Part shown: one piece after another, positions 35,708 to 44,537 of the stretch
Position numbering within the stretch: the stretch's first letter is position 1
Layout: each line of letters opens with the position of its first letter
NCBI RefSeq assembly: GCF_026283965.1
Contig: NZ_JAPDPD010000009.1
Span: 1-64,000 of the forward strand
Direction: 5' to 3'
From: Dyella subtropica
GTDB taxonomy: Bacteria; Pseudomonadota; Gammaproteobacteria; Xanthomonadales; Rhodanobacteraceae
Length of the DNA: 64,000 nt
Translations under genes and position numbers: made by a program
Notes under the pieces: generated by a model
The model's input: only the letters and a program-made list of their open reading frames with translations
Told to the model about the DNA's origin: nothing
Databases searched by the model: none

Positions 35708-36628
35708 TCAGGGCTTTTCCAGCCGCATCGAGAGATGCACCGACTCGGTCCACTTGATGCTTCCGGTATTCTTGCCCACCGGAGAGATCTCGCCCGTATA
35801 GTCCCAGTGGTCGCGCTGAGGCGATGTGACCAGGCCGAGATAATGCAGTGACGGATCCTTCTTGATAGCGTCGTACAACTGCTGATCCAACTTGATTTCC
35901 ATGTCGCGGCTCATCTTGTCCGAGTCATTGGGGTCGCCGTGTGCATCGACCTCTGGGCGTGAACCCAGCGTGGGCAGCATGTCCAAATCCAGTTTGAACT
36001 CGCGCTGGCCGGGCTCTCCGTCGATCTTGTCCAACAAGGAAGCTTGCGCCAACTCCTCACTTTGCACGACGGCGCCATTGCTCATGGTGGCGGCAACCGG
36101 GGCTTTACCGGCGAGCTTGGCATGCAAGCGGATCGACACTTCATCGCCCGCTCCGAGTCGAGACCGTTTGATGGAAACTTCTGGATACTCGGTGATCGAA
36201 CCGCTGAAGGCCGACTCTTCATGGCTTTTGACAATGCCATTGCCGTCCGGATCGTCGAGATCCATGTGCCCCTTTTCGGTCGCCGTGGCATGGATGTGCG
36301 GACTTGCCGGATCCACCACGTTGAATTGCATGCTGCCGTCGGCAAGATCGGGGGCGATGGTAACGAGCTCCGAGAAGCTGCCTTCGGCCGTCAGCTCAAC
36401 GTCCTTGGAAAGTTTCATCTTGGAGGCAGTGGTTCCGGAATCGTCCTGGCTGACGTGCCTGACGAATTTGAATTCCCCCACCAGGCGCATTTTCTTCTCG
36501 GCCGGTTGCTCCTGACTGGTGGATGCAACTGTGCCGCCTTGCTCGGTCTTGCTGCTGCAGCCAGCCAACGCGATGGACAATGCCAGAAGACCCGCCGTGC
36601 CCAGCGCGGCGACTTGTAATGGCTTCAT
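35708..36628 (-). CDS. Hypothetical lipoprotein
   Basis: 306 residues from the ATG at 36628; 13 further codons upstream are open but less likely, since AGGGA lies just before this ATG. The lipobox ALAGC puts the lipidated cysteine at 24. The mature part starts with a Ser/Thr/Glu-rich linker and then beta-rich segments (DLADGSMQFNVVDPA, GHMDLDDPDGNGIV). No enzyme motif is visible. Family unknown; envelope location is the only supported statement. Confidence 0.75.
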   Translation of the reverse strand: MKPLQVAALGTAGLLALSIALAGCSSKTEQGGTVASTSQEQPAEKKMRLVGEFKFVRHVSQDDSGTTASKMKLSKDVELTAEGSFSELVTIAPDLADGSMQFNVVDPASPHIHATATEKGHMDLDDPDGNGIVKSHEESAFSGSITEYPEVSIKRSRLGAGDEVSIRLHAKLAGKAPVAATMSNGAVVQSEELAQASLLDKIDGEPGQREFKLDLDMLPTLGSRPEVDAHGDPNDSDKMSRDMEIKLDQQLYDAIKKDPSLHYLGLVTSPQRDHWDYTGEISPVGKNTGSIKWTESVHLSMRLEKP

Positions 36629-36890
36629 AGAATGATCATTCCCTGCAGCAAGAAAACGAACGCGCACTTCAACCTCTCCATAGTTGGCTGGAGCCGCGCA
36701 TTCTAGCCAAGTGAATACTGGGAAGGCATGCCGTATGCCCCAGTACTTTCAGCACATTCCAGCGCATAGGCGCGATCAGAAATTCGCGTCGAACCATGCC
36801 TCTCGGGCAATTTGTGAAGGATTGAAAAGCATCCGTATTGGAAATCAAACTGCTGGACGGCTTGTCCGTCAGGTCGGCGAAGACAGGCTC

Positions 36891-38408
36891 TTAAGCACTC
36901 TCCAACCTGAAATAAGCAACCTGCTCTCCCAGCCGATTCGCCTGTTCCAACATATCGCGGCTGGCGGCGGCGGCTTCTTCCACCAGTGCCGCGTTCTGCT
37001 GGGTGACGTTGTCCATCTGGGTCACCGCATGGCTCACTTGATCGATGCCGCTGGATTGTTCCTGGCTGGCGGCGGCGATGTCCGCCACGATGTCGGTGAC
37101 CTTTTGCACGCTGCCGACGATCTGCGCCAGCGTTTTGCCGGAGCGGTCCACCAGTTCGGTGCCGGTGCGTACTTTCTCCACGCTGTCGCCGATCAGCGCC
37201 TTGATCTCTTTCGCCGCCGTCGCCGAACGCTGCGCGAGGTTGCGTACTTCGGTGGCGACTACCGCGAAGCCACGGCCTTGTTCGCCCGCGCGCGCTGCTT
37301 CCACCGCTGCGTTCAAGGCCAGCAGATTGGTCTGGAAGGCGATCTCATCGATCACGCCGATGATGTCTTCGATCTTGCGGCTGGCGTTACTGATTTCATC
37401 CATCGCCACCACCGCCTGCGAAACCACCTCGCCGCCTTTCTCCGCATGCGTGCGCGCGTCGCGCGCCAGCAGATTGGCTTTGTCGGCGTTCTCGGCGTTC
37501 TGTTTCACGGTGGAGGTCATTTCCTCCATCGACGCGGCGGTTTCTTCCAGGCTTGATGCCTGTTCTTGCGTGCGCTGGCTGAGGTCGTCATTGCCTTGCG
37601 ACAGCTGTTGCGCGGAACGGCTGACGGAGCCGGACGCCGCGCGGATTTCCGTCACGATATCCGACAGTCTCGCCGTCATGCCGGCCAGCGTTGCCAACAC
37701 CGAACGGTCGCCATCGCTATGTGTCAGGCGCAGGGCGAGATCGCCATCGGCCACGCGCGCCACCAGCTCGCGCAGATCCGCCGGTTCGGCGCCCAGCTCA
37801 CGGGCCACGCTGCGCAAGATAAAAAACGCGCCCAAGCCCAGCGACAGCAAGACCGCCAAGCCGAACAGGGCATTGATCGCGAGGCCGCTGCGAATGCCGG
37901 CGCGTGAATCCTGCAAATGGGTCTCCACGTCATGATGCGCGGCCTTCAATTCGGCGGCGACCAGATCGTCCAGGTTCTTTTGCGCGGCCTGCATCGTCGC
38001 CAGTGAAGCGGGGACATCACCTTGCTGCTTGCCGAGCATGGTCTTGGCGGCGGAAAGCGCGGCCTGGTGATAGTTCTGGTAGGCCGCGCGCAATTTGTCC
38101 ACGGCGGCATGTTTGCCGGACAAGGACGCGAGCGGCGCCAGCGTATGCTCGGCGTTTTCGGCAATCGCCGCGACGTCATCGAGTCGCGACGCATCGCCTT
38201 CGGCCGCCGCGCCCTGCACGGTCTGCGTGGTCTGCGCGGCCAGGTTCTGGAAGCGCGAGACGCCTTCCAGGTAGGGGTAATCGACCGACTCCAGCGCGGT
38301 CATCTGCGATGACGTCGCCGCGCCCTTATAGAAGCTGGCGGTCCACCCGGCGGCGAACAAGACCAGGGTGATGGTGGGCAACATCAAAATTCGTGTCTTG
38401 AACTTCAT
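36891..38408 (-). CDS. Methyl-accepting chemotaxis protein
   Basis: 505-residue transmembrane chemoreceptor. It has a first membrane segment at about 8-28, a short four-helix periplasmic sensor to about 185, a second segment ([20 protein letters not shown]), a HAMP and a signalling domain with the tip [20 protein letters not shown]. The methylation helices read [20 protein letters not shown]. The ATG at 38408 is preceded by GGATGGA. It lies 59 bases after the small binding protein and is the third gene of a porin / binding-protein / receptor set. The ligand is unknown; the upstream genes suggest phosphate or another anion. Confidence 0.93.
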   Translation of the reverse strand: MKFKTRILMLPTITLVLFAAGWTASFYKGAATSSQMTALESVDYPYLEGVSRFQNLAAQTTQTVQGAAAEGDASRLDDVAAIAENAEHTLAPLASLSGKHAAVDKLRAAYQNYHQAALSAAKTMLGKQQGDVPASLATMQAAQKNLDDLVAAELKAAHHDVETHLQDSRAGIRSGLAINALFGLAVLLSLGLGAFFILRSVARELGAEPADLRELVARVADGDLALRLTHSDGDRSVLATLAGMTARLSDIVTEIRAASGSVSRSAQQLSQGNDDLSQRTQEQASSLEETAASMEEMTSTVKQNAENADKANLLARDARTHAEKGGEVVSQAVVAMDEISNASRKIEDIIGVIDEIAFQTNLLALNAAVEAARAGEQGRGFAVVATEVRNLAQRSATAAKEIKALIGDSVEKVRTGTELVDRSGKTLAQIVGSVQKVTDIVADIAAASQEQSSGIDQVSHAVTQMDNVTQQNAALVEEAAAASRDMLEQANRLGEQVAYFRLESA

Positions 38409-38467
38409 CGATCCATCCGGACAGGCATCAAACCAAGCGCGCGACCCGAAGGTCGCGCGCTTATCGG

Positions 38468-38896
38468 TTACGGCAAGGTAAGCACCACTTTCACCGTGGC
38501 ATCGACGGCGGAGGCATCGATGTAGCCCACGGCGGTGTTGCCCGAGGCGACCGCTTTCTTCACCTCGGCATCGCTGCTCGCTTCCTTCGGCGGCAGGGCC
38601 TTGCCGCTGAAGATCAGGCGCGACCACACCGCCTTCACCTGGCTGGCCGATTTGTCCGCGAGCTTCTGATAGAACTGCTCGCGCACCGCGCTGGATTCCG
38701 GCTGGTCGAACAGCTTGGCGCTGCCGCCGCCCGGAAACGCGGTGGATTTGCCCAGATACAGGTCGGCGACCTGGTCCTTGCTCATCTTCGCCGCATCGCT
38801 CTTGGCCGAAACGATCACCGCCACGCCAGCGAAAGCGGGTGCAACCGCAAGGGTGAGGGCCGTCACGGCGACCCACTTCATCATCGTGCGAATCAT
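38468..38896 (-). CDS. Small periplasmic phosphate-binding-like protein
   Basis: 142 residues with a signal peptide ([18 protein letters not shown]). The mature half-length domain ([26 protein letters not shown] at the end) resembles the small PstS/PBP-like proteins annotated as phosphate ABC transporter substrate-binding, but it lacks the second lobe of full PstS. GAGGAGG upstream supports 38896. It sits between a porin and a chemoreceptor, with no transporter genes. It is probably a sensory ligand-binding accessory rather than a transport component. Confidence 0.82.
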   Translation of the reverse strand: MIRTMMKWVAVTALTLAVAPAFAGVAVIVSAKSDAAKMSKDQVADLYLGKSTAFPGGGSAKLFDQPESSAVREQFYQKLADKSASQVKAVWSRLIFSGKALPPKEASSDAEVKKAVASGNTAVGYIDASAVDATVKVVLTLP

Positions 38897-38905
38897 GGCG
38901 CCTCC

Positions 38906-40117
38906 TCAGTACACGAAATCGACCACGGCGGAATACACGTTCACCGCGTGACCGTTATAGCTGGGCGAGACGTTGCCGAAATTGCCGCCATTGGCGGAGG
39001 GCAGTACGTGATCGATCTGCGCCTTGATGTCGATGTTCTTGTATACGTCCCAGCGCACGCCCGCCGAGGTGGTGTGCTGCGAAGACGAGCCGGTCAGTGC
39101 GGCTACGCCCGCCGACAACGGCAGCAGCGGCCCGATCGGCGGCACGTTGTAGTTGTTGCGTTGGCTGGGCTTGTTGTAGCCGGCATAGGTCACATACGGC
39201 GTCCACGTGCCGAAGTGATAACCGAGGGTGCCGTACCAGCCCTTGTCGCGGCCCAGGAAGCTGGACGAACGCAGCGAACCGTATTCCGCGGTGGCGAGAA
39301 TATTGTGCGCATCGTAGGTGCCGCCGAAGCTGGTGAAGGTGGTGCGCTTGTTGTGCGCCACCAGCGATTGCGAGATCGAGGCGAAGCCGGCGAACTGCAG
39401 ACCGGCGAGTAGCGGATTGACGGCCGGCGAGTTGTAATCCACATGCGCCGTGCTGGCACCGCCGCGGAAATGGAAATCGCCGATGTCATACGTGACATAG
39501 CCGCCGTACAACTGATTCACGCGCAGACGCGCGGCAGCCTGCGTGCTGTTCGGCAGATCGGAGGTGGCATGGCCGCCCAGCACCTGCACCGACAACGTGC
39601 CCGGACCTAGCGCATGCGTCCAGGTGACGTCGGCGCCGTCGAAATAATCGAGCGCCGCCAAGTCATACACTTCCAGCGGAGCGCGCAGCCACGGGTTGGA
39701 ATAACCCACATAGCGATAATCGGAGACCAGATAAGCCGGCCAGCCCAGGCGGCCGACGCGCAAGCTCACGCCATCCACCGGCTTGTAACGCACGAAGGCC
39801 CACTCCAGTTTCGGCCGGAAATCGCCCTTGGCATTCTGCTGCGCCAGCCCTTGCACGGTGGCGCTGAGCTGATCATTGAGGCTGAGGTCGAACTGCGCGC
39901 CAAGACGCGAATCGACGCGCCCGGAGCCCGAGGTAGTGGCGCCCTTCAACTGGCCTGGATTGTGGAAGGTGAGGTCATCAGTATTGGTTTGCACGTAGCC
40001 GGCCGTACCGAAGCCGGAGAAGCGATAGCTGATGCCGTCATCGGCGAACGCGGCCTGCGAGATGGCCAGCGCGAGAAGAGCAGGTGCCACAAGGCCCCGC
40101 CGAACACGAAAACGCAT
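38906..40117 (-). CDS. Outer-membrane porin
   Basis: 403 residues with a signal peptide ending AAFADD. Alternating strands typical of a porin barrel follow ([32 protein letters not shown]), ending in an aromatic residue (AVVDFVY), as outer-membrane proteins do. No known porin class can be fixed by eye. It is the first gene of a set with the binding protein (9 bases downstream) and receptor, suggesting a shared signal path from outer membrane to cytoplasm. Its promoter region faces the divergent toxin-antitoxin pair. Confidence 0.88.
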   Translation of the reverse strand: MRFRVRRGLVAPALLALAISQAAFADDGISYRFSGFGTAGYVQTNTDDLTFHNPGQLKGATTSGSGRVDSRLGAQFDLSLNDQLSATVQGLAQQNAKGDFRPKLEWAFVRYKPVDGVSLRVGRLGWPAYLVSDYRYVGYSNPWLRAPLEVYDLAALDYFDGADVTWTHALGPGTLSVQVLGGHATSDLPNSTQAAARLRVNQLYGGYVTYDIGDFHFRGGASTAHVDYNSPAVNPLLAGLQFAGFASISQSLVAHNKRTTFTSFGGTYDAHNILATAEYGSLRSSSFLGRDKGWYGTLGYHFGTWTPYVTYAGYNKPSQRNNYNVPPIGPLLPLSAGVAALTGSSSQHTTSAGVRWDVYKNIDIKAQIDHVLPSANGGNFGNVSPSYNGHAVNVYSAVVDFVY

Positions 40118-40212
40118 GCGTAAAATCCTTCAAACTACACGGAGCCAGTTCCGTGTTGGACTTATCGGCAAGCGTTTTGAAATCTTAAATTGACGTGAAG
40201 AAGTGGCTGGGC

Positions 40213-40263
40213 GCGGAAAGTGGGTAGTTAGTTGCGCTTAATTAGCTCCGTCCGCTTTTCGCC
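40213..40263. repeat. Hairpin F copy 2
   Basis: GCGGAAAGTGGGTAGTTAGT..GCGCTTAATTAGCTCCG then TCCGCTTTTCGC folds into a hairpin with the inner segment GTAGTTAGTT..GCTTAA shared with 12908-12958. It lies in the divergent promoter region of the porin and the broken toxin gene. The remaining bases 40118-40334 show no gene. Confidence 0.55.
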
Positions 40264-40334
40264 ATGCATTCCGCCGCATGTCGGCCACCCGTTACGGCGC
40301 TACAGTGTAACCTATGGTTGGCATGATGTGATCT

Positions 40335-40651
40335 ATGGATTACATTTCGCCCATGGTCGAGATACTGCAAAGCGAAACGTTTCGCCGTTGGTATAGCGGG
40401 TTGAAGGATCAACAGGCAGCGATGCGGATCAACGCTCGCATCCGTCGCCTTTCGCTCGGCAACCCGGGCGATGTGAAACTGGTAGGCAAGGGCGTCAGCG
40501 AGCTGCGTATCGACTACGGCCCCGGGTATCGGGTGTCCTCATGCAGCGCGGCCCGGTCGTAGTTGTGCTGCTGGCAGGTGGCGATAAGCGTACACAGTCG
40601 GCAGACATTGATCGCGCGCTGACGATTGCCGCCGAGTGGAAGGAGGATTGA
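40335..40651 (+). pseudogene. higB: Frameshifted HigB/RelE-type toxin
   Basis: The first frame encodes EILQSETFRRWYSGLKDQQA and ELRIDYGPGYRV, the start of a COG3657-type killer protein. Near 40536 one base is missing, and the adjacent frame continues LMQRGPVVVVLLAGGDKRTQ then a DIDRAL..EWKED tail up to TGA 40649-40651. All motifs of the family are thus present across two frames. Loss of the toxin with retention of the antitoxin is a common end state. An assembly error is the alternative. Confidence 0.82.
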
Positions 40652-40653
40652 TC

Positions 40654-40938
40654 ATGGCAGAGAAGTTCACTCGATGGGACGCCGCCGACCAGCTGGTCAC
40701 CGCGGCTGATCAGGCGGCCTATTTGGATGCATGCCTGGAAGAAGATCCGGGCGACGGCAGCTTGGTGCGTGCCGCGCTTGGCGACATTGCGCGCGCCCGT
40801 GGCATGAGCCAGTTGGCCCGTGACACCGGAATCTCGCGCGAGGGCCTCTACCGTGCGCTGTCGGCCGAAGGCAATCCAGAATTCACCACCATCATGCGCG
40901 TGATTCGTGCGCTGGGTCTGACGCTGCACGCGGCCTAA
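40654..40938 (+). CDS. higA: Addiction module antitoxin (HigA-like)
   Basis: 94 residues from the ATG at 40654 with AGGAGG overlapping the toxin end. A helix-turn-helix is visible (IARARGMSQLARDTGISREG then LYRALS), matching COG3636 antitoxins that repress their own operon and bind the RelE-like partner. The N-terminus FTRWDAADQLVTAADQAAY is characteristic of this family. It is intact, while the toxin upstream is frameshifted. Confidence 0.9.
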   Translation: MAEKFTRWDAADQLVTAADQAAYLDACLEEDPGDGSLVRAALGDIARARGMSQLARDTGISREGLYRALSAEGNPEFTTIMRVIRALGLTLHAA

Positions 40939-40961
40939 CAGCGACCGGCGGGAATACCTCA

Positions 40962-41005
40962 GAGTTAGGTTCACTTTCTGCGCAGAATAAGTGAGCCTAG
41001 CCCCC
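40962..41005. repeat. Repeat family B copy 4 (diverged)
   Basis: GTTAGGTTCACTTTCTGCGC..AATAAGTGAGCCTAGCCCC retains the GGTTCACTTTCTG and AAGTGAGCCT arms of family B. It lies between the antitoxin and the DUF1348 gene. Confidence 0.75.
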
Positions 41006-41035
41006 TAGCTGCCCACAAGACACCAGGACCTGAGC

Positions 41036-41509
41036 ATGACTGAAGAACCAAGGCCGCCACTGCCGCCATTCGACGCCGAGACCGCGGTGCGTAAAGTGCG
41101 CATGGCGGAGGACGCGTGGAACACGCGTAATCCCGAACGGGTGTCGCTCGCGTACACGGCCGATAGCGTTTGGCGCAACCGCGCCGAATTCCTGTCTGGT
41201 CGCGATGCCATCGTCCAGTTCCTCACCCGCAAGTGGCATCGGGAGCTGGACTATCGGTTGATCAAAGAGCTGTGGGCATTCCATGGCAATCGGATCGCCG
41301 TCCGTTTCGCCTACGAGTGGCGTGACGATTCAGGCCAATGGTTTCGCTCGTACGGCAACGAGAACTGGGCGTTCGACGCGCATGGATTCATGCAGCAGCG
41401 CATCGCAAGCATCAACGACTTGCCCATTCGCGAGAACGAGCGGAAGTATCACTGGCCGCTGGGGCGGCGCCCTGACGATCATCCAGGGCTTTCCGAGCTT
41501 GGTTTGTGA
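41036..41509 (+). CDS. DUF1348 (SnoaL/NTF2-like) protein
   Basis: 157 residues. The family is recognisable from [20 protein letters not shown], the SVWRNRAEF motif and [20 protein letters not shown]. It is an NTF2-like cone fold, usually annotated as nuclear transport factor 2 family; no catalytic role is established. It is a monocistronic-looking gene between repeats of families B and E. Confidence 0.88.
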   Translation: MTEEPRPPLPPFDAETAVRKVRMAEDAWNTRNPERVSLAYTADSVWRNRAEFLSGRDAIVQFLTRKWHRELDYRLIKELWAFHGNRIAVRFAYEWRDDSGQWFRSYGNENWAFDAHGFMQQRIASINDLPIRENERKYHWPLGRRPDDHPGLSELGL

Positions 41510-41559
41510 TCGGGTGCATTTCTGAGTAGTGCCAAATCTCAGCTAGGCGCTGCTGTGTC

Positions 41560-41698
41560 TCCTCCCCTTGCTTGTCCCACGGGGACTCCTTTCGGTCGCA
41601 AGTGAGGTCGGGAGGGAGGCTCGCGAAAACCCCACCCGAAGCGCTTTCTCAAGTACCCACCCCTCCCCAGCCCTCCCCTGCAAGCAGAGGAGGGAGCC
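41560..41698. repeat. Repeat family E copy 1
   Basis: TCCTCCCCTTGCTTG at the left and CCCCTCCCCAGCCCTCCCCT then GCAAGCAGAGGAGGGAGC at 41660-41698 are the facing arms of a GC-rich palindromic element also found at 50170-50287. Between them is a diverged spacer. The rest of 41510-41868 contains no supported gene. Confidence 0.7.
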
Positions 41699-41868
41699 TA
41701 GAGCTCGCGTAGCTCAGATTCGACGTCAATCAGGTGTGTTTGGGCACGCCCTATTCACGCACCATCGCCCAGCATGCGCGAGGTCACCTTGTCGATACCC
41801 GCATGCGCAACAACCTAGCCGCGACTCGGCATCGTGTCGGTGGCGGGCATTCATGGGGGCCATGTGTG

Positions 41869-42366
41869 ATGCTCAAGCTCTTGGCCGTGGTTCGTGGTTT
41901 CGTTTGCGCCTGTGGCTTCGTATGGCTGTGGGCGTGGGTGGTGACCTCTGTGCGTCCGCTGGATGCGCGTTTGGGGCTGGACCTTCCGGTCTGGTTGCAG
42001 GTGCCCGGCCTTCTCCTCGCCATCGTCGGCGCCGTCATCGATTTATGGTGCGTCGGCGCGTTTGCACTGGTCGGGCAGGGTACGCCTGCGCCCTTCGATG
42101 CGCCGCGGGAATTCGTAGGGGTTGGTCTCTACCGCTACGTGCGCAATCCGATGTATCTGGGGGCCATCGCCGTTATTTCCGGTGCCGGACTGATGCTGCG
42201 TTCCCCTTCGGCGGTGGCCGTGGCCGGCTTATTCGCCCTGCTTGCGCACGCGTTCGCGCTGCTCCACGAGGAGCCGGCGCTGGAGCGGCGCTTTGGCGAG
42301 AGCTACCGGCGCTACAAGGCATCCGTCAATCGCTGGCTGCCACGCCGCCCGCGGCGCGCTGTTTAA
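41869..42366 (+). CDS. Isoprenylcysteine methyltransferase-like (PEMT/ICMT) membrane protein
   Basis: 165 residues from the ATG at 41869, preceded by GGGGGCC; longer in-frame starts exist to 41734 but would begin in low-confidence sequence. Several hydrophobic segments are followed by the family motif GLYRYVRNPMYLG and the terminal HEEPALERRFGESYRRY. Members methylate lipids or C-terminal cysteines with S-adenosylmethionine. The substrate here is unknown. The gene stands alone. Confidence 0.82.
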   Translation: MLKLLAVVRGFVCACGFVWLWAWVVTSVRPLDARLGLDLPVWLQVPGLLLAIVGAVIDLWCVGAFALVGQGTPAPFDAPREFVGVGLYRYVRNPMYLGAIAVISGAGLMLRSPSAVAVAGLFALLAHAFALLHEEPALERRFGESYRRYKASVNRWLPRRPRRAV

Positions 42367-42545
42367 TCCGGCTAAATCGGTCAGGCATTCCGACGCAAGA
42401 CACAAGAAGACCACACCTAAGTACGGATGCGTGTTTGCACGCGGTATAAGACGGCATCCGGGCCTGAAGCGTAGACTGATCAACGAGCCAAAGGCGCCAC
42501 CACTTCACGTGGCCGTGTCGTCGGCGCTTGTAAAGGTGGGCAGCG

Positions 42546-43607
42546 ATGATCAGATCCTCCATTGAGGACACGCTGAGCGAAGGCTCTTATCTGCAATACG
42601 TCTGCCGGCGGCAGCGACCGGCGATACGCACGCTGTTGCTCGCCGGCACCGTCGCGCTGGCGCTGACCATGTTGCTGGGCGACACCACCAGCCCCGCGAT
42701 CACGCCGCTTTGGATACGCAGCGTGCCGCTGGCGGTGTTGGTCGTACTGACGTGGGTGGTGTGGCGAACCGAGAATGACATCACCTTGCAGCTCGCCACG
42801 CTGGGCCACGTCGTGGTGTTGCTGGCGGGCCTGTTGTTCGACAACGCCTCGCGTCCGCATGGGCTCCTCAACGCGGCGCCCGCGGTGATCATCGTGGCGA
42901 TCGCCTCCTCCATGCTGTGGATGCGCACGACGTATTTCATCATCGGCGGCGTGATCAATGTCACGGCGATGGCCATGGTGCTCGGGCACAGCCAGACGCC
43001 TGCGTGGATCCGCCCCGGTCTCATGTTCTACATGGCTTTGTCGATCGGTACTGGCGCCGTGCTGTATCTGGTCAACAGCCGGTTGCACTGGCACAACTTC
43101 GAATTGGAACTGCGGCTCAACCGCAGCGCCACCGTCGACGAGCTCACCGGCCTGGCCAACCGGCGCCGCGTATTGCAGTTGGCGCGTCGCCTGTTTGCGC
43201 GCTGCCGTGTCGACCAGCAGCCTTTCAGCGTGCTCTACATCGACGCCGACCGCTTCAAGGAAATCAACGATCGCCACGGTCACGACCGCGGCGACCAGGT
43301 GCTGCGCCATCTTGCCGGCATCATCGAACGTACCGTGCGCCCTGCCGACCTGGTCGGCCGCCTTGGCGGCGAGGAATTCATTGCCGTGCTGCCTGGCGTG
43401 GGGTTGGCCGAGGCTGCCGCCATCGCCGAACGCATACGCAGTGCAACCGTTGCGTCACCGCTGCAGGAACTACCCGTCACCGTCAGCATCGGCGTTGCGA
43501 CCAGCCACGATTATGAGGATTTCCGAATGGTCCTCAACGCTGCTGATGCCTGCGTGTTGCAGGCCAAGCGCAAAGGCCGCAATCGGGTGCAATTGCCGGA
43601 GGAGTGA
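42546..43607 (+). CDS. Membrane diguanylate cyclase (GGDEF)
   Basis: 353 residues. The N-terminal half holds about five or six membrane segments to about residue 175. The C-terminal GGDEF domain carries the active motif GGEEF at 274-278, preceded five residues upstream by RPAD (265-268), the allosteric I-site that gives c-di-GMP product inhibition. DELTGLANRR and IDADRFKEINDRHGHDRGD also match the consensus. An active cyclase is expected. c-di-GMP output may bear on the pilus system, but that is only inference. 179 bases upstream contain no gene. Confidence 0.94.
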   Translation: MIRSSIEDTLSEGSYLQYVCRRQRPAIRTLLLAGTVALALTMLLGDTTSPAITPLWIRSVPLAVLVVLTWVVWRTENDITLQLATLGHVVVLLAGLLFDNASRPHGLLNAAPAVIIVAIASSMLWMRTTYFIIGGVINVTAMAMVLGHSQTPAWIRPGLMFYMALSIGTGAVLYLVNSRLHWHNFELELRLNRSATVDELTGLANRRRVLQLARRLFARCRVDQQPFSVLYIDADRFKEINDRHGHDRGDQVLRHLAGIIERTVRPADLVGRLGGEEFIAVLPGVGLAEAAAIAERIRSATVASPLQELPVTVSIGVATSHDYEDFRMVLNAADACVLQAKRKGRNRVQLPEE

Positions 43608-43756
43608 AAGTCGAGAGAGACAAAGCAGAGGGTAGCGGACGCTTCTCACTTGCCGCACGCCTTGCTCCGTGAAAGCATGCCGCCGTTACACTTCGGCCAA
43701 CTCCGTGTGGTCGGATGTAGCAGCTCAGAAATCAACCATGCCAAAGGCGGATCCAC

Positions 43757-43960
43757 GTGCCATACGTCAACGTTCAAATTACCAAGGGCGCCACACGCGA
43801 GCAGAAGGCTCTGATCGTGAAGGACGTTACGGATTCCTTGGTTCGGGTGCTCGGCAAGAAGCCGGAGCACACGCATGTCGTCATCCAGGAGATCGAAGAG
43901 CAGGACTGGGGTTACGCCGGTCTGCTTACGGATGATTGGAAGAAACAAACTCAAGCGTAG
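43757..43960 (+). CDS. 4-oxalocrotonate tautomerase family enzyme
   Basis: 67 residues starting at a GTG. After Met removal the catalytic proline is residue 1 (PYVNVQITKGATREQK), the hallmark of the family. EQDWGYAGLL is the typical end. It tautomerises enol or keto acids; the physiological substrate is not evident. It is a plus-strand single gene after the cyclase. Confidence 0.9.
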   Translation: MPYVNVQITKGATREQKALIVKDVTDSLVRVLGKKPEHTHVVIQEIEEQDWGYAGLLTDDWKKQTQA

Positions 43961-44069
43961 GTCTGCGAAGCCAAACCAGTGATTCGCCCCGGGCCAGGTC
44001 GTACGACCTGGTTGGTTGCCTCGGTTGTCGACACCAGGCATGCCGCCTTCTCCCTAAGTCACGAAAGTT

Positions 44070-44423
44070 ATGCCCTTACTCTTTTCCTACGGCACCCTGC
44101 AGCAAGAAGAAGTCCAGTTATCCACTTTTGGAAGGCTCCTGTGTGGCGAACAAGACGATCTCGTCGGGTTCGAGCAATCCATGTTGCTTATCGAAGATCC
44201 CGATGTCGTGGCAACGAGCGGCAAGACACATCATCCGATCGTGAAGTTCAACGGAAGGGCGACCAGTCGCGTCCAGGGCACCGTGTTCGAGATCACCGAT
44301 GCGGAACTCGCCAGGGCGGATGAGTACGAAGTCGAAGCCTATAAACGTGTACTCGCGAAGCTCGCCTCAGACAGGTCGGCGTGGGTGTACGTCGACGCGC
44401 GTTTTGCGCTTGCGGGCTCGTAG
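44070..44423 (+). CDS. Gamma-glutamylcyclotransferase-like protein
   Basis: 117 residues of the AIG2/GGCT fold. The N-terminal YGTL motif (PLLFSYGTLQQEEVQ), the conserved glycine segment VQGTVFEITDAEL and the acidic residue in ARADEYE are present. Members cleave gamma-glutamyl amines or peptides to 5-oxoproline. The precise substrate is undetermined. It converges with the TonB-dependent receptor gene. Confidence 0.88.
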   Translation: MPLLFSYGTLQQEEVQLSTFGRLLCGEQDDLVGFEQSMLLIEDPDVVATSGKTHHPIVKFNGRATSRVQGTVFEITDAELARADEYEVEAYKRVLAKLASDRSAWVYVDARFALAGS

Positions 44424-44478
44424 CCTCTCGGGTAAAAAATTCAGCGTGCTCCAGGCCGAGGGGTAGTGGCCGTGCAAG

Positions 44479-44505
44479 AAAAAAGCCGCCGGGTTCACCG
44501 GCGGC
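44479..44505 (-). terminator. Intrinsic terminator of the TonB-dependent receptor
   Basis: On the minus strand GCCGCCGG, loop TGAAC and CCGGCGGC form an 8-bp stem followed by TTTTTTCTTGC. It lies 33 bases beyond the receptor stop. On the plus strand the tail TTCTCCTTTCTT is weaker, but it could also end the cyclotransferase transcript. Confidence 0.85.
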
Positions 44506-44537
44506 TTCTCCTTTCTTGGGAACCTCGAAGCCATCGC

